A stretch of 64,000 nt of DNA from Mycetocola miduiensis (lineage in GTDB: Bacteria > Actinomycetota > Actinomycetes > Actinomycetales > Microbacteriaceae). Made by a program: the position numbers and the translations under genes. The stretch covers positions 62,001 to 126,000 of the forward strand of contig NZ_FOVM01000004.1 in NCBI RefSeq assembly GCF_900115155.1. The letters are read 5' to 3'. Below the pieces are notes generated by a model. The model was not told where the DNA came from. It searched no databases and saw nothing but the letters and a program-made list of their open reading frames with translations. Shown piece after piece: positions 1 through 8,043 of the stretch; position 1 is the stretch's first letter; every line of letters starts with the position of its first letter.

Positions 1-219
1 ATCGCCGGTGAACTCCCCGATGGGGTCTACTGGCAGCCGGCCGACGGATCGGTTGAAGCGCTCGCCGTGGCCCTCCGTCGGGTCGCCGCTGATGTGGCAT
101 CCGGGTCCCGGCTGATCGTCGAGCCGCAGGCCAGCTCGACTTTCCGGCAGAGCCACCAGACGGCGCGCATGATCAGCGTCTACGAGCGGGTGCTCGCGGG
201 GCGGTCTTTACAGCGCTGA
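1..219 (+). CDS. C-terminal fragment of an unrecognised protein (possibly glycosyltransferase)
   Basis: An open frame enters from the left edge and stops at the TGA at 217-219, giving the last 72 residues. The end of the fragment (ARMISVYERVLAGR) looks like the helix that closes many GT-B glycosyltransferases, where a Tyr-Glu-x-Val/Leu-Leu motif recurs, and the preceding part resembles a segment that reads out the occupancy of a UDP/GDP-sugar domain. That resemblance is weak and the catalytic part lies outside the window, so the function is a guess. Codon use is typical of the window. The gene is followed at once by a family A palindromic repeat. Confidence 0.5.
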   Translation: MAGELPDGVYWQPADGSVEALAVALRRVAADVASGSRLIVEPQASSTFRQSHQTARMISVYERVLAGRSLQR

Positions 220-224
220 CGCGT

Positions 225-319
225 CCATAACTCCGCCTCGATCGCTCCGCGGCCCCCGCCACCCGCGCACACCCGCGTCGCTACTCGCCCGCCACCGAGG
301 ATTGGCGGAGTTCTGCACA
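225..319. repeat. Family A intergenic palindromic repeat, copy A1
   Basis: The arms are ATAACTCCGCC near 227-237 and GGCGGAGTTCTGC near 304-316, which are inverted with few mismatches and enclose about 65 bp of GC-rich sequence. The same arms recur at 1786-1883, 42060-42156 and 42209-42307. This copy lies between the end of the first gene and the monooxygenase gene and fills most of the gap. It encodes nothing recognisable. Confidence 0.75.
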
Positions 320-388
320 CCGGGAGTTCTGTGACGCCATGTTGCGGGCACAGTCGCACGCTTCGAAGCGAACACGCACCATGGAAAC

Positions 389-1774
389 ATGCCTCGCCAC
401 ATCCGTTTCAATGCCTTCGACATGAACTGCGTCGCCCACCAGTCCCCAGGGCTCTGGCGTCACCCGGACGACCAGTCGCACCGCTACACCGACCTCAGCT
501 ACTGGACCGAACTCGCGAAACTGCTCGAACGCGGCAAGTTCGACGGGCTGTTCATCGCCGACGTACTCGGCACCTACGACGTGTACGGCGGCAACCATGA
601 GGCCGCCCTCCGGAACGGCGCCCAGGTCCCCGTCAGTGACCCATTGCTTCTCGTGTCAGCCATGGCGGCGGTGACCGAGAACCTCGGTTTCGGCATCACG
701 GCCGGCACCGCATACGAGCACCCGTACCCGTTCGCCCGCCGGCTGTCCACGCTCGACCACCTCACCAAGGGTCGGATCGGCTGGAACGTCGTCACCGGTT
801 ACCTGCCGAGCGCCGCCCGCAACATGGGCCACGACGACCAGGTCGAACACGACGAGCGGTACAACATCGCCGACGAGTACCTCGAGGTGCTCTACAAGCT
901 ATGGGAGGGTTCGTGGGAGGACGACGCCGTCGTCCGGGATCGTGAGACCGGTGTGTTCACCGACCCAGCCAAGGTGCACGAGATCGGCCACGCCGGCAAG
1001 AACTTCACGGTTCCGGGCATCCACCTGTCCGAGCCGTCGACGCAGCGCACCCCTGTGATCTTCCAGGCCGGAGCGTCCGGCCGTGGCGTGCAGTTCGCCG
1101 CTGAGAACGCCGAGGCCATCTTCGTCGGTTCCCCGACCAAGGCCATTTTGAAGGCGACGGTGTCGAAGATCCGGGATGCCCTCGAGGAGGCCGGGCGCGA
1201 CCGTTACGCCGCGAAGATCTACCAGCTCGTGACGGTCATCACCGACGAGACCTCCGAGAAGGCGCAGGCCAAGCACGAGGAGTACCAGCAGTACGCGAGT
1301 ACAGAGGGAGCACTCGTTTTCATGTCAGGCTGGATGGGCATCGACCTCTCGCAGTATGACCTCGACGCTCCCATCGGGGATGTGAAGAGCAACGCGATCC
1401 AGTCGGCCGTCGCGAACTTCCAGGCGGCATCCGAAGACGGAAGCGAGTGGACCGTCCGTGATATCGCCGCGTGGGCCGGCATCGGCGGGCTCGGCACGCG
1501 GATCGTGGGCTCCGGCAGCGAAGTGGCCGACCAGCTGCAGTCATGGGTGGACGAGACCGACGTCGACGGGTTCAACCTGGCCTACGCGATCACACCCGGG
1601 TCGTTCGAAGACATCGTCGAGTTCGTCATCCCCGAACTGCAGGCTCGGGATGCCTACCCGACCGACTACGCGCCCGGCAGCCTCCGCAACAAGCTGCACG
1701 GCAGAGGCGACCGCCTTCCTGACGAGCACCGCGGGGCGTCGTTCAGCTACCGGGAGCGGCTGGCCGCGCAGTAA
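389..1774 (+). CDS. NtaA/DmoA-family FMN-dependent monooxygenase
   Basis: A 461-residue luciferase-like (LLM) monooxygenase of the NtaA/SnaA/DszA/DmoA branch. These enzymes use FMNH2 supplied by a separate reductase to oxygenate small sulfur or nitrogen compounds such as dimethyl sulfide, dibenzothiophene sulfone or nitrilotriacetate. The N-terminus (IRFNAFDMNCVAHQSPGLWR) is strongly DmoA-like, and the segment GRIGWNVVTGYLPSAARNMG is the usual family signature. Full length for the family, with no sign of truncation. The ATG at 389 fits the family start and is preceded by GGAAAC. No flavin reductase gene lies beside it. The substrate cannot be read from sequence; a C1-sulfur compound is a guess. 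An SsuABC-like importer is encoded 24 kb away. Confidence 0.88.
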   Translation: MPRHIRFNAFDMNCVAHQSPGLWRHPDDQSHRYTDLSYWTELAKLLERGKFDGLFIADVLGTYDVYGGNHEAALRNGAQVPVSDPLLLVSAMAAVTENLGFGITAGTAYEHPYPFARRLSTLDHLTKGRIGWNVVTGYLPSAARNMGHDDQVEHDERYNIADEYLEVLYKLWEGSWEDDAVVRDRETGVFTDPAKVHEIGHAGKNFTVPGIHLSEPSTQRTPVIFQAGASGRGVQFAAENAEAIFVGSPTKAILKATVSKIRDALEEAGRDRYAAKIYQLVTVITDETSEKAQAKHEEYQQYASTEGALVFMSGWMGIDLSQYDLDAPIGDVKSNAIQSAVANFQAASEDGSEWTVRDIAAWAGIGGLGTRIVGSGSEVADQLQSWVDETDVDGFNLAYAITPGSFEDIVEFVIPELQARDAYPTDYAPGSLRNKLHGRGDRLPDEHRGASFSYRERLAAQ

Positions 1775-1785
1775 CACGGGGCGGA

Positions 1786-1883
1786 GCGCATAACTCCGCC
1801 TCGTTTGCTGCGCCGGTCGTGTCGCTTCCCGAAAGTTCGGCCCCGCTAGCGACCTGGTGCCCAGAACTGGCGGAGTTGTGCGC
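1786..1883. repeat. Family A intergenic palindromic repeat, copy A2
   Basis: Left arm GCGCATAACTCCGCCT (1786-1801) and right arm TGGCGGAGTTGTGCGC (1868-1883) are inverted with 14 of 16 matches, and enclose about 66 bp. This is the clearest copy of family A. It sits just downstream of the monooxygenase gene and upstream of the small acidic protein gene. Confidence 0.85.
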
Positions 1884-1959
1884 GTGCCGGAGCCCGATCC
1901 TGCGATGGGGAGAGCGCCGGGCAAGATGTCAAGGGCCTTGATGGCGGTTTTCAGCCGCG

Positions 1960-1965
1960 TACCTT
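1960..1965 (+). promoter_or_regulatory. Putative leaderless-type -10 box for the acidic protein gene
   Basis: TACCTT ends exactly 6 nt before the ATG at 1972 and there is no Shine-Dalgarno sequence. The same TANNNT-N6-start arrangement precedes several other lead genes in the window, which suggests transcription starting at the start codon. Confidence 0.45.
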
Positions 1966-1971
1966 CGACAT

Positions 1972-2343
1972 ATGAGTGATTCACGAGATTTCGACGAGCA
2001 GGTGAAGATCACCGATGCTGACAGGGACGTCAGCGGCGCTGATCGCATGGAATCCGGAGTTCCCGCCGGTTCCACGTCCGCGGATGCCACGGGCGACGAC
2101 AACAGGGGCGTTCTTGGCGACGTCGCCCACCCCTTCGACCAGACCAACGGCATCCTCGACTCCTACGACGAGACCCACCCGGGCGACGTGACCGGTGAGT
2201 CTCCGAGCGAGTACGCCGCGTCCGCCGGGCCGGTCGGTGATGACGCGTCGAGAACTGGCACTGATCAAGCCGGCACCGGCGATTCGTACCTCGACGACGA
2301 CACGCGCGTCGCTCCACCACCACTGCCGCCAGCACGGCCATAA
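1972..2343 (+). CDS. Small acidic, low-complexity hypothetical protein
   Basis: A 123-residue protein rich in Asp, Gly, Ser and Thr, with few hydrophobic residues and a proline-rich tail (APPPLPPARP). No domain, signal peptide or membrane segment is visible, and the composition predicts an intrinsically disordered cytoplasmic protein. I do not recognise a family. The ATG at 1972 is preceded by a leaderless-type -10 box, which favours a real gene over the overlapping minus-strand frame. It is isolated: a repeat lies upstream and a convergent oxidase gene downstream. Confidence 0.55.
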   Translation: MSDSRDFDEQVKITDADRDVSGADRMESGVPAGSTSADATGDDNRGVLGDVAHPFDQTNGILDSYDETHPGDVTGESPSEYAASAGPVGDDASRTGTDQAGTGDSYLDDDTRVAPPPLPPARP

Positions 2344-2438
2344 TTCAAAGGTTGCGACGGCGAGTCAGCCGACCTCCTCCGATGCCCCGCAGATGACTCA
2401 GCTGACTTGCCGTTGCTCATTGATGTGCGGGGAAGCGC

Positions 2439-3602
2439 TCAGTCCTGCAGCGCGGGTCGATCCAGCGCGAAGAGGTCGATCGAGAGATCGGTGCGGCCGC
2501 GCGTCGACAAATCCGCGGCGATCTCTCCCACGACCGGTACGAACTTGAACCCGTGCCCACCGAACCCGGTCGCGACGGTCACTTGCGAGTGCTCGGGGTG
2601 AAGCCCGATCATAAAGTGATCATCGGGGGAACTCGGGTAGAGGCACGTCTTGGCGTCGATCAGCCGCCCAGTGAGGTGCGGGAACAGTTCAAGCGCCCTG
2701 GATTGCATCCGCGCGACTTCGAACGGCAGCACCTCCCGATCGATGGCATCCGGATCGGTCGGCCGCTCCTCGTGGAAGAAGCCGATCTTGATTCCGCCGC
2801 CCGGTCCGTCGGCGATGGGGAAACCGTAGACCTGGTCGTTGCCATTCGTGCGCTCGATGAACACCGGCTGCCTTCCGACGGCGTAGTCCTCGAACGCCGG
2901 CCGGCCGGGCGAATAGCCGGGCTCGAACCAGTACATGACCTGGCGTTCGGACGCCACGGGCGCGCCTACCTCTCCCAGCAGCTGAGCCGACCAGGCGCCG
3001 GGGGCGACGACCAGGCGGTCGGCGCCATACGTTCCGTGATCGGTCACGACCTCCACGCCGCCCCCGCGCGTGGCCGTCCACGACCGCACCGCCTCGCCGA
3101 AGTGCAGGCGGGCACCGTGCTGGGTCGCGACCTGGATGTTCGCGGCCGTGGTTCGTTCGGGATTCACGAAGCCCGCGTTCGCCTCGAACAGGCCGAGCGC
3201 GGATTCCGCGGGACGCATCGCCGGGAACCGCCCTGTGATCTCCGCGCTCGACAGCACCTCGTGGGGCAGGTTCCACTGGCGGGCCGAGCGCAGCGCGCCA
3301 GTGAACGTCTCTTCCTCCGGGTCGCCGATGTAGATGCCGCCCGTGAGAGTGACGATCTTCTGCTCCGACTGCTCTTCGAGGCGCCGCCAACCCTCGTAAG
3401 CCCGGAGCAGGAGGGGGACGTATTCGACACCCTCGTAGTAGGACTGACGGATGATCCGGGTGCCGCCGTGCGCCGACCCGCGGTCGTGAGACGGCCAGAA
3501 CCGTTCGAGCCCGAGCACGCTCAGGCCCCGCTGGGCGAGCGCGTTCGCCGCAGCCCCACCCATGGAGCCGAGCCCGATCACGATGACGTCGGCAGAAAGC
3601 AT
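2439..3602 (-). CDS. solA: FAD-dependent amine oxidase, N-methyltryptophan/sarcosine oxidase type
   Basis: A 387-residue flavoprotein of the monomeric sarcosine oxidase / N-methyl-L-tryptophan oxidase family, which demethylates secondary amino acids with release of H2O2 and formaldehyde. The Rossmann motif VIVIGLGSMGGAAANAL lies at the N-terminus, followed by the family segment SHDRGSAHGGTRIIRQSYYE. The cysteine of DAKTCLYPSSPDDHF, about residue 320, matches the covalent 8alpha-S-cysteinyl-FAD attachment site of this family. The start is taken at ATG 3602; a GTG two codons earlier (3608) is possible. The gene is divergent from clpB and convergent with the small acidic protein gene. The exact substrate is uncertain. 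Confidence 0.88.
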   Translation of the reverse strand: MLSADVIVIGLGSMGGAAANALAQRGLSVLGLERFWPSHDRGSAHGGTRIIRQSYYEGVEYVPLLLRAYEGWRRLEEQSEQKIVTLTGGIYIGDPEEETFTGALRSARQWNLPHEVLSSAEITGRFPAMRPAESALGLFEANAGFVNPERTTAANIQVATQHGARLHFGEAVRSWTATRGGGVEVVTDHGTYGADRLVVAPGAWSAQLLGEVGAPVASERQVMYWFEPGYSPGRPAFEDYAVGRQPVFIERTNGNDQVYGFPIADGPGGGIKIGFFHEERPTDPDAIDREVLPFEVARMQSRALELFPHLTGRLIDAKTCLYPSSPDDHFMIGLHPEHSQVTVATGFGGHGFKFVPVVGEIAADLSTRGRTDLSIDLFALDRPALQD

Positions 3603-3687
3603 GGACACTCGATTCTGGCTGGGAGTTCGCTGGTTCTCCCAGCCTAGGAGATCGAGCCGGTGGCGTCATCGATGAGGAAGCTATAAA

Positions 3688-3708
3688 CTTGAGCCCGCCA
3701 GACTCAAC
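3688..3708. promoter_or_regulatory. HAIR-type operator (HspR site) in front of clpB
   Basis: CTTGAGC-N7-ACTCAAC (3688-3694 and 3702-3708) matches the HAIR consensus CTTGAGT-N7-ACTCAAG at 12 of 14 positions, with the exact 7-nt spacing. HspR, the actinobacterial heat-shock repressor, binds HAIR sites upstream of dnaK and clpB. The site lies 15 bp before the ATG, next to a TATAAA-like box (3683-3688) and just upstream of the GAAGGAG ribosome-binding site. Repression of clpB by HspR is inferred from this. Confidence 0.8.
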
Positions 3709-3723
3709 TTTGAAGGAGCCCGC

Positions 3724-5883
3724 ATGCAAGCCGGTCGGAACTCGCAGGACGAGCAACAGAGCGCCCTCGAACTGTACGGAATGAACCTCACCGAGATCGC
3801 GAGGTCAGGCAAGCTCGACCCGGTCATCGGGCGTGACGCCGAGATCCGCCGTATCAGCCAGGTCCTCACCCGCCGCACCAAGAACAACCCGGTCCTCATC
3901 GGCGAACCTGGCGTCGGCAAGACCGCCGTCGTCGAAGGGCTCGCCCAGCGGATCGTCGAAGGCGACGTCGCCGAGTCGCTGAAGGACAAACAGATCGTCG
4001 CCCTCGACCTCGCAGCCCTCGTCGCCGGCGCCAAATACCGTGGCGAGTTCGAGGAACGGCTCAAGGCCGTTCTCAAGGAGATCAACGACGCCAACGGCCG
4101 GATCATCACCTTCATCGACGAGCTGCACACGCTCATGGGCGCCGGCGCCGCCGAAGGCTCTGTCGCCGCCTCGAACATGCTCAAGCCCATGCTGGCCCGT
4201 GGCGAGCTGCGCATGATCGGTGCGACGACCCTGAATGAATACCGCGAGTACATCGAAAAGGACGCCGCCATGGAGCGGCGGTTCCAGCAGGTGTATGTGG
4301 GGGAGCCGAGCGTCGAGGACACCGTGGCGATCCTCCGCGGGCTCAAGGAGCGCTACGAGGCCCACCACAAGGTGACCATCGCCGACTCTGCGCTCGTCGC
4401 CGCGGCATCCCTCTCCAACCGCTACCTTCCGGCGAGACAGCTGCCCGACAAAGCTATCGACCTGATCGATGAGGCCGCGTCGCGGCTGCGGATGGAAATC
4501 GACTCGTCCCCGGTCGAGGTCGACGAACTCCGGCGCAGCGTCGACCGGCTCAAGCTCGAGGAGCTCGCGCTCAAGAAGGAGAAGGACGAGGCGTCGAAAG
4601 AGCGGCTGTCCGCTCTGCGTAAGGACCTCGCGGAGCGCGAGGCGTCGTTGATTCAGTTGCAGTCCCGCTGGGACAGGGAGCGTGCGAACCTCAACCGGGT
4701 CGGAGATCTCAAGACCCAGCTCGACGAGATGAAGATACGGCGCGATCGCGCGTTTCGCGAGGCGGATTACAAGGAGACCTCGCGTCTCGAGTACGAGGTC
4801 ATCCCAAAGATCGAGAAGGAGATCGCCGAAGCGGAGCAGGCCGAGAATGAACAGCCCCTCATGGTCAACGACCAGGTCACCGCCGATGACATCGCCGCCG
4901 TGATCGCCGCCTGGACCGGCATCCCGGTCGGGCGGCTGCTGCAGGGCGAGACCGAGAAGCTGCTGCATCTCGAAGCAGAACTCGGCAAACGGCTCGTCGG
5001 GCAAAAGCAGGCGGTCAAGGCTGTGGCGGATGCCGTCCGGCGCACCCGGGCGGGAATCTCCGACCCCGACCGGCCGACCGGTTCGTTTCTGTTCCTCGGC
5101 CCCACCGGTGTCGGAAAGACCGAGCTCGCGAAGGCGCTCGCCGAGTTCCTCTTCGACGACGAAAAAGCGATGGTGCGCATCGACATGTCCGAGTACGGCG
5201 AGAAGTTCTCCGTCTCACGCCTCGTCGGCGCCCCTCCGGGCTACGTCGGCTACGAGCAGGGCGGGCAGCTGACCGAGGCTGTGCGTCGGCGCCCGTACTC
5301 GGTCGTGCTGCTTGACGAGGTTGAGAAGGCCCACCCCGAGGTGTTCGATGTGCTGCTGCAGGTGCTCGACGACGGCCGCCTCACCGACGGGCAGGGACGC
5401 ACTGTCGACTTCCGCAACACGATCCTCATCCTCACTTCGAACCTGGGATCGCAGTATCTCGTCGACCCGTCGATGTCCTGGCCTGAAAAGGAGGAGGCAG
5501 TGCAGAACCTCGTTCGCCAGGCTTTCAAACCGGAGTTCGTGAACCGGCTCGACGACATCGTCGTGTTCTCTGCACTCACCCAGGAAGACCTCAGCCAGAT
5601 CGTCGAACTGTACATCGACCGGCTGCAGCGACGGCTGCAGGAGCGTCGCCTTGAACTCGCGGTGACCCCGGATGCCCGGAGCTGGCTCGCCGAGCGCGGC
5701 TACGACCCGATCTACGGCGCTCGTCCGCTGCGCCGGCTCATGCAAAACGAGATCGACGACCGGCTCGCGACCGCGATCCTCGACGGCACGGTCAGGGACG
5801 GCAACACCGTGCGAGTGGACCTCGACCCCACGGCTGACGAGCTCGTGGTCGCTGCGGCGGTCGACGCGCAAGTCCACCGCTGA
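3724..5883 (+). CDS. clpB: ClpB-type AAA+ disaggregase lacking the N-terminal domain
   Basis: A 719-residue Hsp100 ATPase that, with DnaK, extracts polypeptides from aggregates. NBD1 has Walker A GEPGVGKT at residues 60-67 and a FIDELHT Walker B. A long coiled-coil middle domain (about residues 260-400) marks it as ClpB rather than ClpA or ClpX. NBD2 has Walker A GPTGVGKT at 459-466, the pore loop GYVGYE, and the C-terminal D2-small domain. Usual ClpB proteins are about 860 residues; here the Clp-N repeats are absent and the protein begins about 20 residues before NBD1. The ATG at 3724 follows GAAGGAG, and the HAIR operator lies just upstream, so no upstream coding extension is likely. Its length resembles the short translational isoform of E. 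coli ClpB. Heat-shock control by HspR is inferred. Confidence 0.93.
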   Translation: MQAGRNSQDEQQSALELYGMNLTEIARSGKLDPVIGRDAEIRRISQVLTRRTKNNPVLIGEPGVGKTAVVEGLAQRIVEGDVAESLKDKQIVALDLAALVAGAKYRGEFEERLKAVLKEINDANGRIITFIDELHTLMGAGAAEGSVAASNMLKPMLARGELRMIGATTLNEYREYIEKDAAMERRFQQVYVGEPSVEDTVAILRGLKERYEAHHKVTIADSALVAAASLSNRYLPARQLPDKAIDLIDEAASRLRMEIDSSPVEVDELRRSVDRLKLEELALKKEKDEASKERLSALRKDLAEREASLIQLQSRWDRERANLNRVGDLKTQLDEMKIRRDRAFREADYKETSRLEYEVIPKIEKEIAEAEQAENEQPLMVNDQVTADDIAAVIAAWTGIPVGRLLQGETEKLLHLEAELGKRLVGQKQAVKAVADAVRRTRAGISDPDRPTGSFLFLGPTGVGKTELAKALAEFLFDDEKAMVRIDMSEYGEKFSVSRLVGAPPGYVGYEQGGQLTEAVRRRPYSVVLLDEVEKAHPEVFDVLLQVLDDGRLTDGQGRTVDFRNTILILTSNLGSQYLVDPSMSWPEKEEAVQNLVRQAFKPEFVNRLDDIVVFSALTQEDLSQIVELYIDRLQRRLQERRLELAVTPDARSWLAERGYDPIYGARPLRRLMQNEIDDRLATAILDGTVRDGNTVRVDLDPTADELVVAAAVDAQVHR

Positions 5884-5942
5884 GCCGGCTTGCTCCCGAT
5901 TAGGGGGAGGTGCCGCGGCACCGAGTGAGCCAGCATGGAAAC

Positions 5943-7127
5943 ATGAGGTTCACTCAGCAACTGCCTGCGGCGCTTCCCGTACTCGGTCGGCGCGCTCTCT
6001 TCATTTTGCTCGGCGGGATAGCCGCCGTACCGCCGATGGTCGCGTGGTCCTGGTTCCTGCTCGTGCTCGGCGACGACAACGCATCGGCAGCGGCGAGGGC
6101 TGGCGCTGTCGTCATCGTCGGACTGATGACCGTCCCGGTGTTCCTTTCCGGCGCAGGCACCCTTGAGCGTCGGCTGGTGAATTCGCTCCTCGGGTCGTCG
6201 ATTCCTGAACCCGGGGTTCCCCGCAGCGCGGACGCCAGGGTCCGCGGCTCACTGTTCTTCGCAGGACATCTCGCCGTCGGAGGGCTGCTCGTCGCTGCGC
6301 CAGCCCTCGCCACTGTGCTTCAAACGAGGCAACCGGCGGGTGACCTGTCAGGAATGTCTGGGGTGGCGACCGTTGCTGTCGTTGCCGTCGTTGTGCTCCC
6401 GGCCCTGGTTATCGCTACCGCCGTCGGCGTGGTGCTTCCCCGGATTGCGGCCGCCCTGCTCGGGCCGTCAGCAGCAGAGGCAGCCGTCGTCGCCAACGCC
6501 GAAGCGGACCGGGTGCGGCGACAGAATGTTCTGGCACGGGCGCTGCAAACCTCGATCAGCCGTGCCCTTGCCCTCACCTCGGACGAGACGGGACGTGCCG
6601 CCGGCATCCTGGACGCCGATCCTGATGCAGCCCGAGCCGCTCTCGGCCGCGCCGAGCGAGCGCTGAGAGCTGCGGCAGCCGATTTGGTCTATTCCTTCAC
6701 CGTGCTGCGGGGGCCGTCGATGGCCACCGGTGACGTCGATCCCGTGCCCGAGCGGCCGCTCACAGACCTCGACGATCTCATCGAGGAGAGCCGGCAGGCC
6801 GGCCTTGACATCCGCCTGAACAGCGAGGGGGATCTCGAACGCGTGCCTGCCGCGCTGAGCACGGCAGCGTTCCGGATCGTCGAGGACAGCGTCACCCGGG
6901 CTCTCCGTCACGCATCTCCTCCGCAGGCATCGTTGCGATGCGCCGTGTCGGCTGATGCCCTGGAAATCAATCTCTTCAACCCGGCCGAGGGGATGCCTCG
7001 AGATGGCGACGGCATCGATTCCATTCGGGAGCGGGTCGAGTTTCTCGGCGGCCGTTGCGTCATCGGCGCGACCGGTGACGGCTGGCTGGTGCGTGTCGTC
7101 CTCCCGACCCATCACGCCTTCACCTGA
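5943..7127 (+). CDS. Degenerate NarL-type histidine-kinase-like membrane protein (probable pseudokinase)
   Basis: A 394-residue protein with about four hydrophobic segments in its first 170 residues, then a cytoplasmic part laid out like a HisKA_3/HATPase kinase. Where active kinases read RELHDV, this reads LARALQTSISRAL, so the phospho-accepting His is missing. The N-box (usually EALTNALRHA) reads VEDSVTRALRHA, so the Mg-ATP Asn is Arg. The C-terminal DGIDSIRERVEFLGG keeps the shape of the HGLxGMRERV segment. No response regulator lies beside it. The start is taken at ATG 5943 (GGAAAC upstream); a GTG at 5910 would add 11 residues. It lies between clpB and a decayed copy of the clpB 3' end. 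A sensory scaffold without phosphotransfer is possible but inferred. Confidence 0.7.
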   Translation: MRFTQQLPAALPVLGRRALFILLGGIAAVPPMVAWSWFLLVLGDDNASAAARAGAVVIVGLMTVPVFLSGAGTLERRLVNSLLGSSIPEPGVPRSADARVRGSLFFAGHLAVGGLLVAAPALATVLQTRQPAGDLSGMSGVATVAVVAVVVLPALVIATAVGVVLPRIAAALLGPSAAEAAVVANAEADRVRRQNVLARALQTSISRALALTSDETGRAAGILDADPDAARAALGRAERALRAAAADLVYSFTVLRGPSMATGDVDPVPERPLTDLDDLIEESRQAGLDIRLNSEGDLERVPAALSTAAFRIVEDSVTRALRHASPPQASLRCAVSADALEINLFNPAEGMPRDGDGIDSIRERVEFLGGRCVIGATGDGWLVRVVLPTHHAFT

Positions 7128-7236
7128 GATTGTCGGCAGGTGCATCGACCGGCTGCAGCGGCGACGGCAGGAGCGTGGCCTCGAACTCCGCTGTGACGCC
7201 GGATGCTCGCCCTGGGCGACTCGCGGCATAACGTCA
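7126..7236 (+). pseudogene. Decayed duplicate of the clpB 3' region
   Basis: This stretch aligns with clpB nucleotides 5596-5706. It has an 18-nt identical run (CATCGACCGGCTGCAGCG), many further matches, and at least one indel. Translated, EIVGRCIDRLQRRRQERGLEL parallels the ClpB segment [21 protein letters not shown]. It begins inside the stop codon of the kinase-like gene and ends at the terminator hairpin. With the true clpB 3' end it flanks the kinase-like gene as a degenerate direct repeat. Confidence 0.75.
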
Positions 7237-7271
7237 AAGCACCCGGTACCCTTGTAGGGTGCCGGGTGCTT
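7237..7271. terminator. Bidirectional hairpin terminator between convergent genes
   Basis: A 16-bp stem, AAGCACCCGGTACCCT paired with AGGGTGCCGGGTGCTT with one wobble pair, and a 3-nt loop. It lies between the convergent kinase-like and nitroreductase genes. A short T-containing tract follows on each side. It is the strongest terminator-like structure in the window. Confidence 0.85.
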
Positions 7272-7287
7272 CGGTGTTATTCGGAGA

Positions 7288-7872
7288 TCAGGCGCTGAGA
7301 AGGACCAGTTCGTCGAGCGGACGCCGGCTGCGCGGAGCAACCTCGCGCTCACGCAGAACGTCGCTGGCGAGGGCCTCCGGCGTGCCGAGCACGCCGAGAG
7401 CGGTGACCGACATCGGCTCGAGCGCCGGGTCGATGCTGAAAGCGGTGCGAAGCCCGTCGACCTCGATGCCGCCCATCTGGTGCACGTGGAGGCCGTCGTG
7501 GTGAGCCTGAACCGTGAGGTTCGCGACGGCCTGGCCGAGGTCATACTGGGCCCAGCGCAGCGGCGTGCCATCTTCGGCGGTGACAGCTGCGAGGTTGACG
7601 ATGAGCACGTGCGCAGATACTGCCCAGGCCTGGTTGAATCCCATCAGGTTCTCGACGATCGTTGCGTGCTCGGCGGTGCCACGGCGAGCGACGAGGAAGC
7701 GCCACGGCTGTGTGTTCGACGCGGAAGCCGACCAGCGCGCGGCCTCGAGTGCTGCCGTGATCTTCTCGGAGGGAACCTCGACGCTGGAATCGAAGGAGCG
7801 CGGGCTCCAGCGCTCGGCGAGTACCTCGTGGATCGGCGCGCTTGTGACGGCGGTACGGCTGATGGTTGTCAT
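7288..7872 (-). CDS. Nitroreductase-family FMN oxidoreductase
   Basis: A 194-residue member of the NfsB/FRase I nitroreductase fold, homodimeric FMN enzymes that use NAD(P)H to reduce nitro compounds, quinones or enals. The N-terminal RWSPRSFDSSVEVPSEKI (FMN phosphate binding) and SASNTQPWRFLV segments are typical, and HQMGGIEVDGL lies near the active site. The start is the ATG at 7872, preceded by GAAGGAA; the open frame continues upstream only through non-coding-like sequence. The gene is alone, with a strong terminator after it. The physiological substrate is unknown. Confidence 0.85.
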   Translation of the reverse strand: MTTISRTAVTSAPIHEVLAERWSPRSFDSSVEVPSEKITAALEAARWSASASNTQPWRFLVARRGTAEHATIVENLMGFNQAWAVSAHVLIVNLAAVTAEDGTPLRWAQYDLGQAVANLTVQAHHDGLHVHQMGGIEVDGLRTAFSIDPALEPMSVTALGVLGTPEALASDVLREREVAPRSRRPLDELVLLSA

Positions 7873-7996
7873 TGGCTTCCTTCGTTGTGCGAGTTTCGTC
7901 GTGGTCGCCATTGACCTACCTCGATGCAAACAAACGGCGCCGCGGAGTATTCCGCAGCGCTGTTGCCTTCTCGATTTTACGGGCGCGCACTGAGCG

Positions 7997-8035
7997 GCAT
8001 CCGTCTGGGGCATCCGTCTGGGGCATCCGTCTGGC
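7997..8035. repeat. Three tandem copies of a 13-bp unit
   Basis: The unit GCATCCGTCTGGG recurs at a 13-bp period three times upstream of the LLM gene's 3' end. Each unit contains the word GGCATCC that is frequent throughout the window. It may be a simple slippage array. Confidence 0.7.
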
Positions 8036-8043
8036 GGGTGCCG

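Noticed and set aside
1981-2268. Minus-strand 95-codon frame opposite the small acidic protein
   Set aside because: Looks less protein-like than the plus strand, which also has a leaderless-type promoter at the right distance; not certain.
2385-2432. CCCCGCA/TGCGGGG stem between the acidic protein and oxidase genes as terminator
   Set aside because: A 7-bp stem with a loop of 34 nt and no T-tract is not convincing.
3805-5004. A 399-codon minus-strand frame inside clpB
   Set aside because: Shadow of clpB; the ClpB motifs are on the plus strand.
7981-8040. Possible CRISPR-like array from the triple 13-bp repeat
   Set aside because: Units are adjacent with no spacers; no cas genes in the window.
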